Assembly: GCF_002262875.1 (NCBI RefSeq)
Contig: NZ_NKYE01000005.1
Span: forward strand, 124,001-188,000
Length of the DNA stretch: 64,000 nt
Source of the DNA: Amycolatopsis antarctica
Lineage (GTDB): Bacteria > Actinomycetota > Actinomycetes > Mycobacteriales > Pseudonocardiaceae
Direction of reading: 5' to 3'
Position 1 is the stretch's first letter. Each line of letters starts with the position of its first letter. This document shows positions 44,586 through 53,696 of this stretch, piece by piece. The position numbers and the translations under genes were made by a program. The notes below the pieces were generated by a model. It did no database searches and was not told the DNA's origin. It saw only the letters and a program-made list of their open reading frames with translations.

Positions 44586-45329
44586 GCGACGAGGCTACTG
44601 CGAGACGCGACGCTTGTGCGGCAGAAGCGTCCTAAACTTGCCCGATCATTAGGCCAAGTGAGGGGCCTTAGCCTGCATAGATCACTCGAGTGGAGCAACC
44701 GTCAAACCCAGGCGGGCGCAGAACTCGCTCGACGTTCTCCTGCTGAGCCGGGACACTTTGACGCCGGGAGGAAACCGCCTGCAAGGCAGTGTCCCGCACC
44801 ATCGTGCACAGCAAGCGTTGAATTTCTTCTGGTCACCTGACGGAGCATCTGTGCGCCGACGAGGAGACCAGCTTAGTTTTGACCAAAATTTGCCACTTAA
44901 TTCACGGAAATTTATCTGTTAACAGTCACGGTCAGAACTGATACCGACCAATCGGTCGCAGCCGCGCAACTTCGCTTGATTGCCTTAATTGGAATTTCGT
45001 CCGTATTGGCGAGCAAGCACTCACGCTTGCGGATGGGCGTCATGTTTCGCGCGCGCCCCGGTGATTCCATCCCATCAGCGCGGCTCGACATTGACGGCAT
45101 AATGAAGCCGTACGCTGGGACTTTTATTCCTGAGTAAATAAGTGTTGCGCTTCGCCTGGAAAGAATCTACAGCGCTTATGGTGCCAAGCCTACCGTTTCG
45201 GGTAGGCTAGGCACTACCAGACGTCGCTCGTCTGAAACCGGACGGGTCGGTGTTTGGTGGTGCTATTTCGACCGTTATGAGCAGATGATGGTCGGCCATG
45301 ACCATGGCTGTTGCATTGGGGGCAATACT
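44586..45329. other. Long AT-richer intergenic region upstream of the peptide cluster
   Basis: 744 bases without a supported gene, between the divergent kinase and serine hydrolase genes. It is visibly richer in A/T than its surroundings, especially 44871-44930 and 44970-45000. It contains a short inverted repeat ACCGA-N4-TCGGT at 44943-44956 and two hairpins at 45181-45234. It probably holds promoters for both directions and may be the left regulatory edge of the biosynthetic cluster. Confidence 0.5.
45181..45214. repeat. 34-base near-perfect hairpin
   Basis: GTGCC and AGCCTACC (45181-45194) pair with GGTAGGCT and GGCAC (45201-45214), interrupted by one A-A mismatch, around a GTTTCG loop. 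A second hairpin, CAGACG-TCGCT-CGTCTG, follows at 45218-45234. They lie 96-149 bases upstream of the serine hydrolase start and could be a terminator for incoming transcription, an attenuator or an operator. No T-run follows. Confidence 0.6.
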
Positions 45330-46673
45330 ATGAGTCTTTCCCGTTTGACAGGCGTCCTTGCCGACCTGAGTACGGAACATCGGATCCCAGGGGCGCAGTT
45401 GGCGGTTCGGCATCGCGGCGAGACTTACTCGGCGGTGTTCGGTCACACCGCCTATGGGACGTCGGAACCGGTCGACTGGGGTAGTCGGTTTCCGTTTGGA
45501 TCGGTCAGCAAATCCTTTACGGCCTCCGTTGCCATGCAACTGGTCGCCGATGGTGACATTGACCTGGACGAACCAGTGGACGCGCATGTCCCCGAGCTTC
45601 GGGATATCGGGTGTCTGCACGATGTAACGCTGCGGCAGCTGCTGGGGCATACGAGCGGCCTGGTTTCGGACCATGAGATCGACGGTCGGCAGAACACGAC
45701 GCTCCGCCGGTATGTGTCGAGCCTTCAGGACTCCTGCAAGGCGGATTCGGCCGGCGTCGCGTTTTCGTACTCCAACACGGGCTATGTGCTTGTCGGGCGG
45801 TTGATCGAGTGCCTCACCGGCATGAGTTGGTGGGACGCGGTCGAATCTTTCCTCGCCGGTCCTCTCGGCCTGACGCTGACCCCGGCCGTACTAAGTGATC
45901 CGATGGCTTCGATCGTCACGGCACACTCCGTATCCGCGGGCAGGGTGGTGCCAGTGGCCAACGTCTTGCCCGCTGCCTGGGAGCCCGCAGGCGGTATCGC
46001 GGGCACGGCCTTGGACCTGCTCAAGTTCGCGGAGGCTCATCTCGACGGCGGTACGAACGCGATCCTAGATCGGGATCTCGCTGAACTGATGCGCCGCCCG
46101 ACCGGCATCGAACCGTTCGGTGTCGCTCATGCGTGGGGGCTGGGCTGGGGCTTGTATCTCGACAGCTACCAGTCGATGTGGGCGGGTCACGACGGAACCC
46201 TCTCGGGAACCACGAGCGCGCTTCGGTTCGATCCGGCCGATGGCACGATTGTCGCGTTGACGACGAATGCAACCACCGGATTGGCGCTGTGGGCGGATCT
46301 CGTCGACAAGCTGGCTGAGATGGGTATCGAGGTGGGCGACTACGGTGGCCGCACCGTCGTGCAGCCGGGGCAGTGGCATGACCCGGCTGAGTATGTCGGC
46401 GACTATGTCAACGGCACGACATGCTTCAGGCTTCGTGTAGACGCGCAGAACCTTCTGTCCCTCGATGATGGAACCGGGTTTGTGGCCAGCCTGACGGTTG
46501 CTGGGCCGGATACTTTCTTAGTGCACCAGAAGGATGTTTCAACACCGAGTCACCCCGCGCGATTTCTGCGCGACAGCGTGACAGGACGTATCCGATCCAT
46601 GCAGTTCAGTGGGCGAATGTCGAGTTTTCGGACATCGATCAATAATGTCGAGCGGATACCCGTCGGTATCTGA
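45330..46673 (+). CDS. Beta-lactamase/PBP-fold serine hydrolase, candidate stand-alone peptide cyclase
   Basis: A 447-residue serine hydrolase of the class C beta-lactamase superfamily. The active-site motifs are Ser58-x-x-Lys61 (FGSVSKSF), Tyr147-Ser-Asn149 (YSNTGY) and His287-Asp-Gly289. There is no signal peptide or membrane segment, so it is cytoplasmic, unlike resistance beta-lactamases. About 110 C-terminal residues form an extra domain. Cytoplasmic members of this fold in NRPS clusters include PBP-type thioesterases (for example SurE) that release and cyclise peptides in trans. The first NRPS here has no thioesterase, which makes this role attractive but unproven; a peptidase or esterase is the alternative. 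The ATG at 45330 follows TTGGGGGC. Confidence 0.75.
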   Translation: MSLSRLTGVLADLSTEHRIPGAQLAVRHRGETYSAVFGHTAYGTSEPVDWGSRFPFGSVSKSFTASVAMQLVADGDIDLDEPVDAHVPELRDIGCLHDVTLRQLLGHTSGLVSDHEIDGRQNTTLRRYVSSLQDSCKADSAGVAFSYSNTGYVLVGRLIECLTGMSWWDAVESFLAGPLGLTLTPAVLSDPMASIVTAHSVSAGRVVPVANVLPAAWEPAGGIAGTALDLLKFAEAHLDGGTNAILDRDLAELMRRPTGIEPFGVAHAWGLGWGLYLDSYQSMWAGHDGTLSGTTSALRFDPADGTIVALTTNATTGLALWADLVDKLAEMGIEVGDYGGRTVVQPGQWHDPAEYVGDYVNGTTCFRLRVDAQNLLSLDDGTGFVASLTVAGPDTFLVHQKDVSTPSHPARFLRDSVTGRIRSMQFSGRMSSFRTSINNVERIPVGI

Positions 46674-46821
46674 TCAGATGTCTCCAGAATATTGGGTTCG
46701 GCAAAAGTTTTGCACCCGTGGATATCCTGGTCCGCCATTTAAACTTCAACGCCACATCGTGTTCGAGGATCTCGCTCCGTCGCGCGCGTGATCCCTGGTC
46801 TGCTCGGAGAGTGTGCTGATT

Positions 46822-47754
46822 GTGCGTCGAATATTCTTTGAAGTTGAAGATCTGGCCCGTATATGCGTAACAGCAACGGCGGGCGAGACTGCCGAATCGT
46901 TGTTTGCATTAGAAACGTTGAAAAATTCCGGAAACTCCGCATTTCAGTTATGGCGAGAGCGGGCCAAAGTGCAGCTGGCCGGCAGTAGTCAGCGGGTAAA
47001 CAGTTTGGTGTGCAACACCCGTTCGGCAGCCGACCTGTTGTGGTTGATCGATTCTTCAAAAAGTCCCGAATTTGGCCCACTCAGATCGCTTCGGATGAAT
47101 GCGGGTGATGTATCTGCAGCAGTTCAGGCATTCTGCAGAATCGTCGTAAAACCAGACTGGGATGGATTGCGTAAATACCTGCACGCCGAACGGGATACTC
47201 GTGGTCGGATTCTCACTACAGGTGGGGTAGAGAGGCTGCTCAGCACTTTGCACCCGCGGGTCACGTGGAGATCTCCGGTACTCGAGGTCCCGGGCGCCCA
47301 TGGCGAGGATGTTCACCTCAACGGCCGAAGACTCTTGCTGGCGCCATCGTTTTTCATGGCGGACCGGCCTGCGATGTTCATTGAGAACGACCAGGTAAAT
47401 GATCAGCCGATGCTGATATTTTCTGCCCAGCCAGAACTTAAGACCGTAACAGAGATGTGGGGTATCCGCGGTCGGAGTGGCGGCGATGGAGCGTTGTGCG
47501 CGCTGGTCGGCCGGACTAGGGCTGCGGTTCTCAATGCGCTTAGCGACAGTAGCACGACAGGGGAGCTTGCGGAACGCCTGGGAATTTCCGCGGCCGGTGT
47601 AAGTCAGCATACCGGTGTACTTCGGAGTGCTGGGTTGATCACGACTCGACGTAACCGGAACAGTGTCATGCACAGCATCACCCCATTAGGCGTGAGTTTA
47701 ATATCCGGCGGGGGTCCGCAGAGTGGTCTTTGGCAGATCGAACACGTCGTGTAG
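46822..47754 (+). CDS. ArsR-like winged-helix transcriptional regulator
   Basis: About 310 residues. The N-terminal 230 residues are a DUF5937-like domain of actinobacterial regulators (it begins RRIFFEVEDLARICV), and the C-terminal domain is an ArsR-type winged helix (LVGRTRAAVLNALSD, then TTGELAERLGISAAGVSQHT, LRSAGLITTRRNRNSV). It lies between the serine hydrolase gene and the keto-acid elongation operon and is the obvious candidate cluster regulator. The start is GTG 46822 by comparison with the family; GTG 46813 is also in frame. The codon use is AT-richer than core genes. Confidence 0.75.
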   Translation: MRRIFFEVEDLARICVTATAGETAESLFALETLKNSGNSAFQLWRERAKVQLAGSSQRVNSLVCNTRSAADLLWLIDSSKSPEFGPLRSLRMNAGDVSAAVQAFCRIVVKPDWDGLRKYLHAERDTRGRILTTGGVERLLSTLHPRVTWRSPVLEVPGAHGEDVHLNGRRLLLAPSFFMADRPAMFIENDQVNDQPMLIFSAQPELKTVTEMWGIRGRSGGDGALCALVGRTRAAVLNALSDSSTTGELAERLGISAAGVSQHTGVLRSAGLITTRRNRNSVMHSITPLGVSLISGGGPQSGLWQIEHVV

Positions 47755-47908
47755 GCGCGCTGAGCATGTATTTTGGTCCAGCGTGAAAGGCGTGGACCTA
47801 GCGCCAGGCGAGGCTAGCATCGTATGTGAAGTAAGCCTCAGAAGGGCCCATTGGGTGATTTTTCAGGAGGCTCTCCAAGTCTGATAAATGAGACGCAAGG
47901 AACTCAAA

Positions 47909-49105
47909 ATGGCAGAGTACGAAGCTTCTCATCGTCGTCGTGTCCGAGTCTTCGATGCGACCCTCCGTGACGGCGAACAAGCACCTGGAAACACAATGTC
48001 TCCGGAGCAGAAGGTTGAGCTCGCGATGGTGTCGGAGGCCTACGGATCCGACACCATCGAGGCAGGGTTTCCTGGGTCGTCACCAGTGGACTTCACTGCG
48101 ACGCAACTCATCGCGGACGCGCTCACGACCGCGAAGTTCGCAACCTTCAACAGGACGAGTCTCGAAGACGTCGAACTATCGATGAAAGCTGGTGGTGCTC
48201 GAGAGAACCACCAGGTGCAAATCTGTGGAACCGGCAGTGAGTTGCACCTGGAGCACAAGCGTGGCATCAGTCGGGATGAGGCTGTGCGAGAAGTAGGAGA
48301 ATCGATTAGGTTCGCCTTGTCGTTAGGAGCAAAGGACGTCTCCTTCGGAGTCGAAGACGCGAGCCGAGGAAGCCACGACCTGATTCATGCACTGGTCGAT
48401 GAGGCATTGGATGCGGGCGCCGGAACTATCATTCTGGCGGACACGACGGGCTACGCTCTCCCCCAGGAGTTCGGCGCTCTGTGCGCAGTAGTGCGTTCGT
48501 GGTTGCCCCACGGCGTCAATCTCTCGACGCATTGTCACGACGATCTGGGCTTTTCGCTGGCCAACGCGCTGGCGGGGGTCGAGGCTGGCGCAAACGAAGT
48601 GCAATGCACGCTTGGCGGAATAGGCGAACGAGCTGGGAATACCCCGCTGGAGCAACTGGCGGCTGTTCTCCGGTACAAAGAAAACGAACTGGATAGCGTG
48701 ACCAGAATCGAGACCGAGCGTCTCTATGCGGCTTACGAGCGGTTGGCTGAGATTATTTCTCTGCAACCGTCCCGTAATAAGCCGATCTTCGGTGTGAACG
48801 CATTCTCTACCCAGGCCGGCATACATCAGGCCGGAATTCTTCGCAATCCGGCCACGTATGAGTACATCAACCCGTCTTCGTTCGGCCGAGAGCGAGCACT
48901 TCTTGTCGGCCGGCACTCTGGCAGGGCGATTCTGCGGTATCTGCTCGATTCGATGGACGTGACGCCTGATCCAGGTCTGCTCGACGACCTGTACGAGGAG
49001 TTCGTGGTGAACCGGCCGAACAGCGATTGCGACGAACTGGGGGATCTCCGCAACCGTGTCGCCGCGAGGCTGTCCGACCGGGCGGTCGTTGGGGCAGGCT
49101 CGTGA
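47909..49105 (+). CDS. 2-isopropylmalate synthase-like enzyme without regulatory domain
   Basis: A 398-residue Claisen-condensing enzyme that would join acetyl-CoA to an alpha-keto acid. The catalytic [15 protein letters not shown], the metal-binding [14 protein letters not shown], and [15 protein letters not shown] are present. It ends where LeuA proteins have their roughly 120-residue C-terminal allosteric domain, so leucine feedback should be absent. The ATG at 47909 has AAGGA seven bases upstream; another ATG lies at 47888. It starts an operon with LeuC-, LeuD- and LeuB-like genes, and the LeuC-like start overlaps its stop by one base. In this context it resembles benzylmalate synthase HphA in role more than housekeeping LeuA. 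Confidence 0.85.
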   Translation: MAEYEASHRRRVRVFDATLRDGEQAPGNTMSPEQKVELAMVSEAYGSDTIEAGFPGSSPVDFTATQLIADALTTAKFATFNRTSLEDVELSMKAGGARENHQVQICGTGSELHLEHKRGISRDEAVREVGESIRFALSLGAKDVSFGVEDASRGSHDLIHALVDEALDAGAGTIILADTTGYALPQEFGALCAVVRSWLPHGVNLSTHCHDDLGFSLANALAGVEAGANEVQCTLGGIGERAGNTPLEQLAAVLRYKENELDSVTRIETERLYAAYERLAEIISLQPSRNKPIFGVNAFSTQAGIHQAGILRNPATYEYINPSSFGRERALLVGRHSGRAILRYLLDSMDVTPDPGLLDDLYEEFVVNRPNSDCDELGDLRNRVAARLSDRAVVGAGS

Positions 49106-50505
49106 TGGGAGGCACCACCCTGCTCGACAAGGTGTGGGAGCAGCACGTCGTGGACTCAGGGGGAGAAAGCGACCCGGACCTTCTCTACGTGGACTTGCAT
49201 CTGATTCACGAGGCGACGTCCCCGCAAGCCTTCGAGGGCCTGCGAACAGCCGCCCGGCCGGTGCGCCGTCCTGATCTCACGCTCGCGGTCGAGGACCACA
49301 ACGTGCCGACCGACTCGAGGGTCATCAAAGACCCGATCAGCTTGCTTCAGGTCGGGACACTGCGTCGGAACTGCGGAGATCAGGGAATCGAGCTGTACTC
49401 GCACGGCCACGATCTTCAGGGAATCGTGCACGTCGTCGGTCCAGAGCTGGGCTTCGTGCATCCGGGCATGACCGTGGTGTGCGGTGACAGCCACACGTCT
49501 ACACACGGCGCGTTCGGTGCACTCGCGTTCGGGATCGGGACCAGCGATGTCGAACACGTACTGGCGACGCAGACACTGGCGTTGTCCCGGCCGAAGACGA
49601 TGGCCGTTGAGTTCGTGGGTATGCCATCGGACGGAGTGACCCCGAAGGACCTGATGCTCGCGCTCTTGGCGAAGATCGGGGCCAACGGCGCCCACGGGTA
49701 CGTTCTCGAATACCGAGGAGAAGCTATCCGCGCCACTTCGCTCGAAGGTCGCATGACAATCTGCAATCTGAGTATCGAAGCCGGTGCGAGGGCCGGGCTC
49801 GTAGCCCCTGACGAAGTGACCTTCGAGTATCTACGCAATCGGGCGAACCGGCCCGAAGGCGTTGCGTGGGAGGACGCCATCGCCTACTGGAACTCGTTGC
49901 GGTCGGATCCGGATGCCGAGTTCGATCGCACGGTCGTCGTAGACGTCTCGGACCTCACTCCCTTCGTGACCTGGGGGACGAATCCGGGCCAGGGGGTACC
50001 GCTCGGTGGGGTCATACCGGAACCGCGTCTGCTGGCCGATCCTGCCGAGCGGGCGGCCGCCGAGCAGGCGCTCGCGTACATGGACCTGAGTGCGGGCACG
50101 AGGATGCGTGACATCGCGATCGACACGGTCTTCGTCGGATCCTGTACCAACGGCCGGATCGAGGATCTGCGCGCGGTCGCAAGAGTGCTCGGCGACAGGC
50201 GAGTCGCACCTGGAGTTCGGATGCTCGTCGTACCCGGCTCGATGAGCGTGCGCAGAGAGGCGGAGCGTGAAGGGTTGCACGAGGTCTTTCTCAGAGCAGG
50301 TGCCGAGTGGCGGCTCGCCGGCTGCTCGATGTGCCTGGGTATGAATCCTGATCGTGTCTCCGGTGCCCAGCGCTGCGCTTCGACGTCGAACCGCAACTAT
50401 GAGGGACGACAGGGAAACCGTGCGCGCACGCACCTGGTTTCGCCGGAGGTGGCCGCGGCCACTGCGGTAACTGGGCACTTGTCCGCACCGGCTGACCTGG
50501 TCTGA
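49105..50505 (+). CDS. LeuC-like aconitase-family large subunit
   Basis: A 466-residue isopropylmalate isomerase-type large subunit. The three [4Fe-4S] Cys are visible in FVGSCTNGR and [11 protein letters not shown], along with [37 protein letters not shown] and the C-terminal [11 protein letters not shown]. It would dehydrate and rehydrate the malate product of the upstream synthase, as a heterodimer with the LeuD-like protein encoded next. The ATG overlaps the synthase stop (TGATG). Confidence 0.9.
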   Translation: MGGTTLLDKVWEQHVVDSGGESDPDLLYVDLHLIHEATSPQAFEGLRTAARPVRRPDLTLAVEDHNVPTDSRVIKDPISLLQVGTLRRNCGDQGIELYSHGHDLQGIVHVVGPELGFVHPGMTVVCGDSHTSTHGAFGALAFGIGTSDVEHVLATQTLALSRPKTMAVEFVGMPSDGVTPKDLMLALLAKIGANGAHGYVLEYRGEAIRATSLEGRMTICNLSIEAGARAGLVAPDEVTFEYLRNRANRPEGVAWEDAIAYWNSLRSDPDAEFDRTVVVDVSDLTPFVTWGTNPGQGVPLGGVIPEPRLLADPAERAAAEQALAYMDLSAGTRMRDIAIDTVFVGSCTNGRIEDLRAVARVLGDRRVAPGVRMLVVPGSMSVRREAEREGLHEVFLRAGAEWRLAGCSMCLGMNPDRVSGAQRCASTSNRNYEGRQGNRARTHLVSPEVAAATAVTGHLSAPADLV

Positions 50506-50531
50506 CCGTTCTTGTCAAAGGAGAGAATCTT

Positions 50532-51161
50532 ATGCGGCCAATAAGGCAGCACACTGGACGGAGCATCCCGTTACGTCGTGGTGATGTCGACACCGATCAG
50601 ATCATTCCCAGCGACTTCTGCCGAGGTTTGAGCCGAACCGGGTACCAGAACGCCCTGTTCGCGGGATGGCGCAAGGATCCCGACTTCGTGTTCAACCAGT
50701 CCGACCGGTCGGATGCGACGGTGTTGGTCGCCGGGCCGAACTTCGGCACGGGAAGCTCTCGCGAACATGCTGTGTGGGCACTAAGGGACTGGGGCATCGC
50801 GGCGGTGATCGCACCGAGCTTGGGTGACATATTCACACGTAACGCTTTGCGCAACGGTATTCTGGCGGTGACGCTGGGCAAGCCTGTGGTCGAAACCTTG
50901 CTCGATAGCAGCGAATCGGATCCCGGCTTCGAGATCACCGTCGACATCCTGCGCCGCGAGGTTCGTGCCGCCGATCTGCGTAGCTCGTTCGAAGTGGACA
51001 GCCGAGCACGCCATCTACTGATCGAGGGCCTGGACGACATCGACGAAACGATGCGCCGGGAATCGTCGATTCGACGCTACGAGGAGAGTCGTAAATACTG
51101 GTTGCCTTCGCTCGGCTCGGATCGTCCGTCAATTCGAGAGCCTGTTGGTGGCTTGACGTGA
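50532..51161 (+). CDS. LeuD-like aconitase-family small subunit
   Basis: A 209-residue small subunit. DVDTDQIIPSDFCRGLSRTG at the N-terminus and the substrate-binding GPNFGTGSSREHAVWALRDW are typical of LeuD. It completes the isomerase with the LeuC-like protein, whose gene ends 26 bases upstream; AAAGGAGAG lies before the ATG. Length is normal for the family. Confidence 0.9.
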   Translation: MRPIRQHTGRSIPLRRGDVDTDQIIPSDFCRGLSRTGYQNALFAGWRKDPDFVFNQSDRSDATVLVAGPNFGTGSSREHAVWALRDWGIAAVIAPSLGDIFTRNALRNGILAVTLGKPVVETLLDSSESDPGFEITVDILRREVRAADLRSSFEVDSRARHLLIEGLDDIDETMRRESSIRRYEESRKYWLPSLGSDRPSIREPVGGLT

Positions 51162-51201
51162 GTGGCGACGGGGCCGGTCGGCCCGAAGGGCGATTGCACC
51201 G

Positions 51202-52227
51202 ATGACGACGATCGCGGTGATACCCGGCGACGGGATCGGACCGGAAGTCGTCGAACAGGCGATGGTGGTTCTGGACCGACTCGGTATCGGACTGAAATTC
51301 GACGTGCTTGATCATGTCAATGCCACCTCGTATCTACGCGACGGAAGCACACTGGAAACTGCGGATATGGACCGAGTCCGATCTGGTGCCGGCATCCTGC
51401 TGGGCGCGATCGGTGATCCCCGGGTTCGTTCGGTCGACTACGCGCGAGAGATCCTGCTACGTCTGAGGTTCGAGCTCGATCTGTACGTGAACTATCGTCC
51501 CGCGCGCTTACTCCACGATCGACTGAGTCCGCTGCGCGACCCCGCACGCCGGGCCATCGACTGTGTGCTGGTGCGAGAGAACACCGAGGGCTTGTACGTC
51601 GATGTCGGCGGGACGGTGCGCGAGGGGACGGATCACGAGACCGCGATCGATGCCGAGGTCAGTACGTATTTCGGTGTCTCCAGAGTGATCGGTTTCGCCT
51701 TACGCGCCGCCCGCCACGGCGTTTGCATGGTGGACAAGGCAAATGCCGTACGAAACAGCGGCGAGTTGTGGCAGCGGTGCTGGCGCGATCTCGGCGAAGC
51801 CCACCCGGAACTCGTGAAGACGCATCTGTATGTCGATGTGGCGGCCATGCGCTTGGTGGAGGACCCGGCATCGTTCGAAGTGATCGTCACCAACAACTCG
51901 TACGGCGACATCCTCAGTGACCTGGCGGCACAGGTCGCGGGTGGCCTAGGTGCGGCCGCGTCCGCCAACATCAATCCGGAATCGGGCGCCGGATTGTACG
52001 AGCCGGTGCACGGTAGCGCGCCCGATATCGCGGGTACCGGCACGGCGAATCCGTTCGGCGCGATTCTCAGTGGCGCGATGCTGCTGGACCAGCTCGGCCG
52101 GACCGACGAGGCGAACGCCGTTCGGGGCGCGGTGGATCGAGCTGTGGCCGCGCGCCGGTGCACCGTCGACCTCGGCGGCCAGCTCGGTACCGCGGACGCT
52201 GGCCGGGCGGTCGTCTCGGAGTTGTAG
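51202..52227 (+). CDS. 3-isopropylmalate dehydrogenase-like enzyme (LeuB-like)
   Basis: A 341-residue NAD-dependent beta-decarboxylating dehydrogenase. IAVIPGDGIGPEVVEQAM, VRENTEGLYVDVGG, the metal-binding TNNSYGDILSDLAAQVAGG and the NAD-binding EPVHGSAPDIAGTGTANP are intact. It would oxidise and decarboxylate the rearranged malate to an alpha-keto acid one carbon longer than the starting one. Specificity for 3-isopropylmalate or 3-benzylmalate cannot be read by eye. Confidence 0.9.
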   Translation: MTTIAVIPGDGIGPEVVEQAMVVLDRLGIGLKFDVLDHVNATSYLRDGSTLETADMDRVRSGAGILLGAIGDPRVRSVDYAREILLRLRFELDLYVNYRPARLLHDRLSPLRDPARRAIDCVLVRENTEGLYVDVGGTVREGTDHETAIDAEVSTYFGVSRVIGFALRAARHGVCMVDKANAVRNSGELWQRCWRDLGEAHPELVKTHLYVDVAAMRLVEDPASFEVIVTNNSYGDILSDLAAQVAGGLGAAASANINPESGAGLYEPVHGSAPDIAGTGTANPFGAILSGAMLLDQLGRTDEANAVRGAVDRAVAARRCTVDLGGQLGTADAGRAVVSEL

Positions 52228-52266
52228 TCGCTCGACGCATTGCCGGACCGAGAATGGAGAGATCCC

Positions 52267-52464
52267 GTGAGCAACCCGTTCGATGACAGGACCGACAGTT
52301 TCGCGATGTTGGAGAACTGGTTGCCGCGACTCGTTGCGCTGCTCGACGACCATGCGACTGTGTTCGCTCCGCCCGCGCAAGAGGATTGCCTGCCTTGCGT
52401 GAACGAGAGCTCGACGGACCTGCGTCCGGGAAGCCTCGTCGAGAGTGTGGGGACGCGGACATGA
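52267..52464 (+). CDS. Strongly diverged MbtH-like protein
   Basis: A 65-residue protein that starts SNPFDDRTDSF and ends CLPCVNESSTDLRPGSL, both matching the ends of MbtH proteins, the small partners that many NRPS adenylation domains need. The middle does not: the conserved SLWP and GW segments are gone and the Trp before TDLRP is Ser. GGAGA stands six bases before the GTG, and the TGA overlaps the aminotransferase ATG (ATGA), so it is translated. It may be a specialised partner for the adjacent NRPS, or a decaying copy with the working MbtH elsewhere. Confidence 0.65.
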   Translation: MSNPFDDRTDSFAMLENWLPRLVALLDDHATVFAPPAQEDCLPCVNESSTDLRPGSLVESVGTRT

Positions 52465-53642
52465 TCGGCGGAGCTGCCGGCGGCCGATCTCTGCCGGTTT
52501 CGCGGCGTGCGGCCGGTATCCCTTCGATGGAACTCGCGGATCTGATGCGTCTTGCGAACGAGGCCGGCGCCATCGACATCGCTCTGGGCATTCCGCAACT
52601 CGGCCCGCCCGTTTCCGCGGTGACCGCGGCGACGGCAGCGCTGTCGTCGGGGTTGCACCAGTACGCACCCCCAGCGGGCCTGCCCGGCCTGCGTCGGATG
52701 ATCGCGAATCAGTTCTCGTCAAGCGGCCGTGGCTGGGACGTCGACCCCGGCACAGAGGTGACGATCACCTGTGGTGCTACTGAGGCGATCATGATCGCAC
52801 TGTTGTCGACCACCGACCCCGGTGACGAGGTCATCCTGCTTGAGCCGTACTTCGAGGTTTATCCGGGAATGGTGGAACTGGCGGGTGCTATACCGGTACC
52901 GGTACCACTGACCCAGCCGGACTGGCGACTCGACATGGCCGCGGTCGCGAGCCGGATAACCAGTCGCACGCGAGCGATCCTGCTGAACACTCCGAACAAT
53001 CCGACCGGAAGTGTTCTCAACCGAGGTGAGATCCGCGATTTGACGAACATGTGCGTCGAACACGGTCTCGCTTGCATATCGGACGAGGTATACGAGCGAT
53101 TCGTCTTCGACGCCGACCACGTGTCGCCCGCCTCCGTCCCCGAGTGCCGGGAACGGACGATCGTCGCCGGGAGCCTGTCGAAGTCACTCCGGATGACCGG
53201 GTGGCGGCTCGGGTACTGCGTCGCGGAGCCGGGCTTGACGACGGTGCTGAGGCGTGTGCACGAGCGCACTACGGTTGGTACCAGTCATCCCCTGCAGAGC
53301 GGAGCGGCGGCTGTCCTGCCCGAGGACTTCTGCACTGCGGAGATGTTGCGCGAACGCCGCGACGCGGTGAGCGCGCGACTCTCCGGTATGGGATTCGACG
53401 TCCAGACTCCCGAGGGTGGATGGTTCGTCCTGGCCGGAGTTGGTCCACACAGTGCCAGTTCGAGCCAGCTCGCTCGCCGTCTCGTCACCGAGGCAGGGGT
53501 GCTAGTCGCTCCGGGGACGGCGTTCTTCTCGGATCGCGCGGAGGGAGAGCGGTGGATCCGGGTGACTTTCGCCCGGGATCCGGACGCGACCGACAAAGCA
53601 TTGGAACTTCTAGCGGATTTCGTCGCTGGACAGGATCGATAG
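52461..53642 (+). CDS. Class I/II PLP aminotransferase
   Basis: A 393-residue fold-type I aminotransferase. CGATEAIMIALLSTT, LNTPNNPTGSVLNRGEI, ACISDEVYERFVF and the Schiff-base lysine in GSLSKSLRMTGWRLGYCV are all in place. It follows the keto-acid elongation genes and precedes the NRPS by 54 bases, so it probably converts the lengthened keto acid to the amino acid that the NRPS uses. The related YbdL/KAT-type enzymes accept Met and Phe keto acids, which would suit a homologated aromatic substrate; that is inference. Confidence 0.86.
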   Translation: MIGGAAGGRSLPVSRRAAGIPSMELADLMRLANEAGAIDIALGIPQLGPPVSAVTAATAALSSGLHQYAPPAGLPGLRRMIANQFSSSGRGWDVDPGTEVTITCGATEAIMIALLSTTDPGDEVILLEPYFEVYPGMVELAGAIPVPVPLTQPDWRLDMAAVASRITSRTRAILLNTPNNPTGSVLNRGEIRDLTNMCVEHGLACISDEVYERFVFDADHVSPASVPECRERTIVAGSLSKSLRMTGWRLGYCVAEPGLTTVLRRVHERTTVGTSHPLQSGAAAVLPEDFCTAEMLRERRDAVSARLSGMGFDVQTPEGGWFVLAGVGPHSASSSQLARRLVTEAGVLVAPGTAFFSDRAEGERWIRVTFARDPDATDKALELLADFVAGQDR

Positions 53643-53696
53643 CCGAGTGGTCGGTGGTCGCCGAACTATCCGAAACGTTCGTGGAGGTAGAGAAAA

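Noticed and set aside
44912..45100. A 62-residue minus-strand frame in the AT-rich gap
   Set aside because: No ribosome site, no similarity I recognise, and in a region that looks regulatory.
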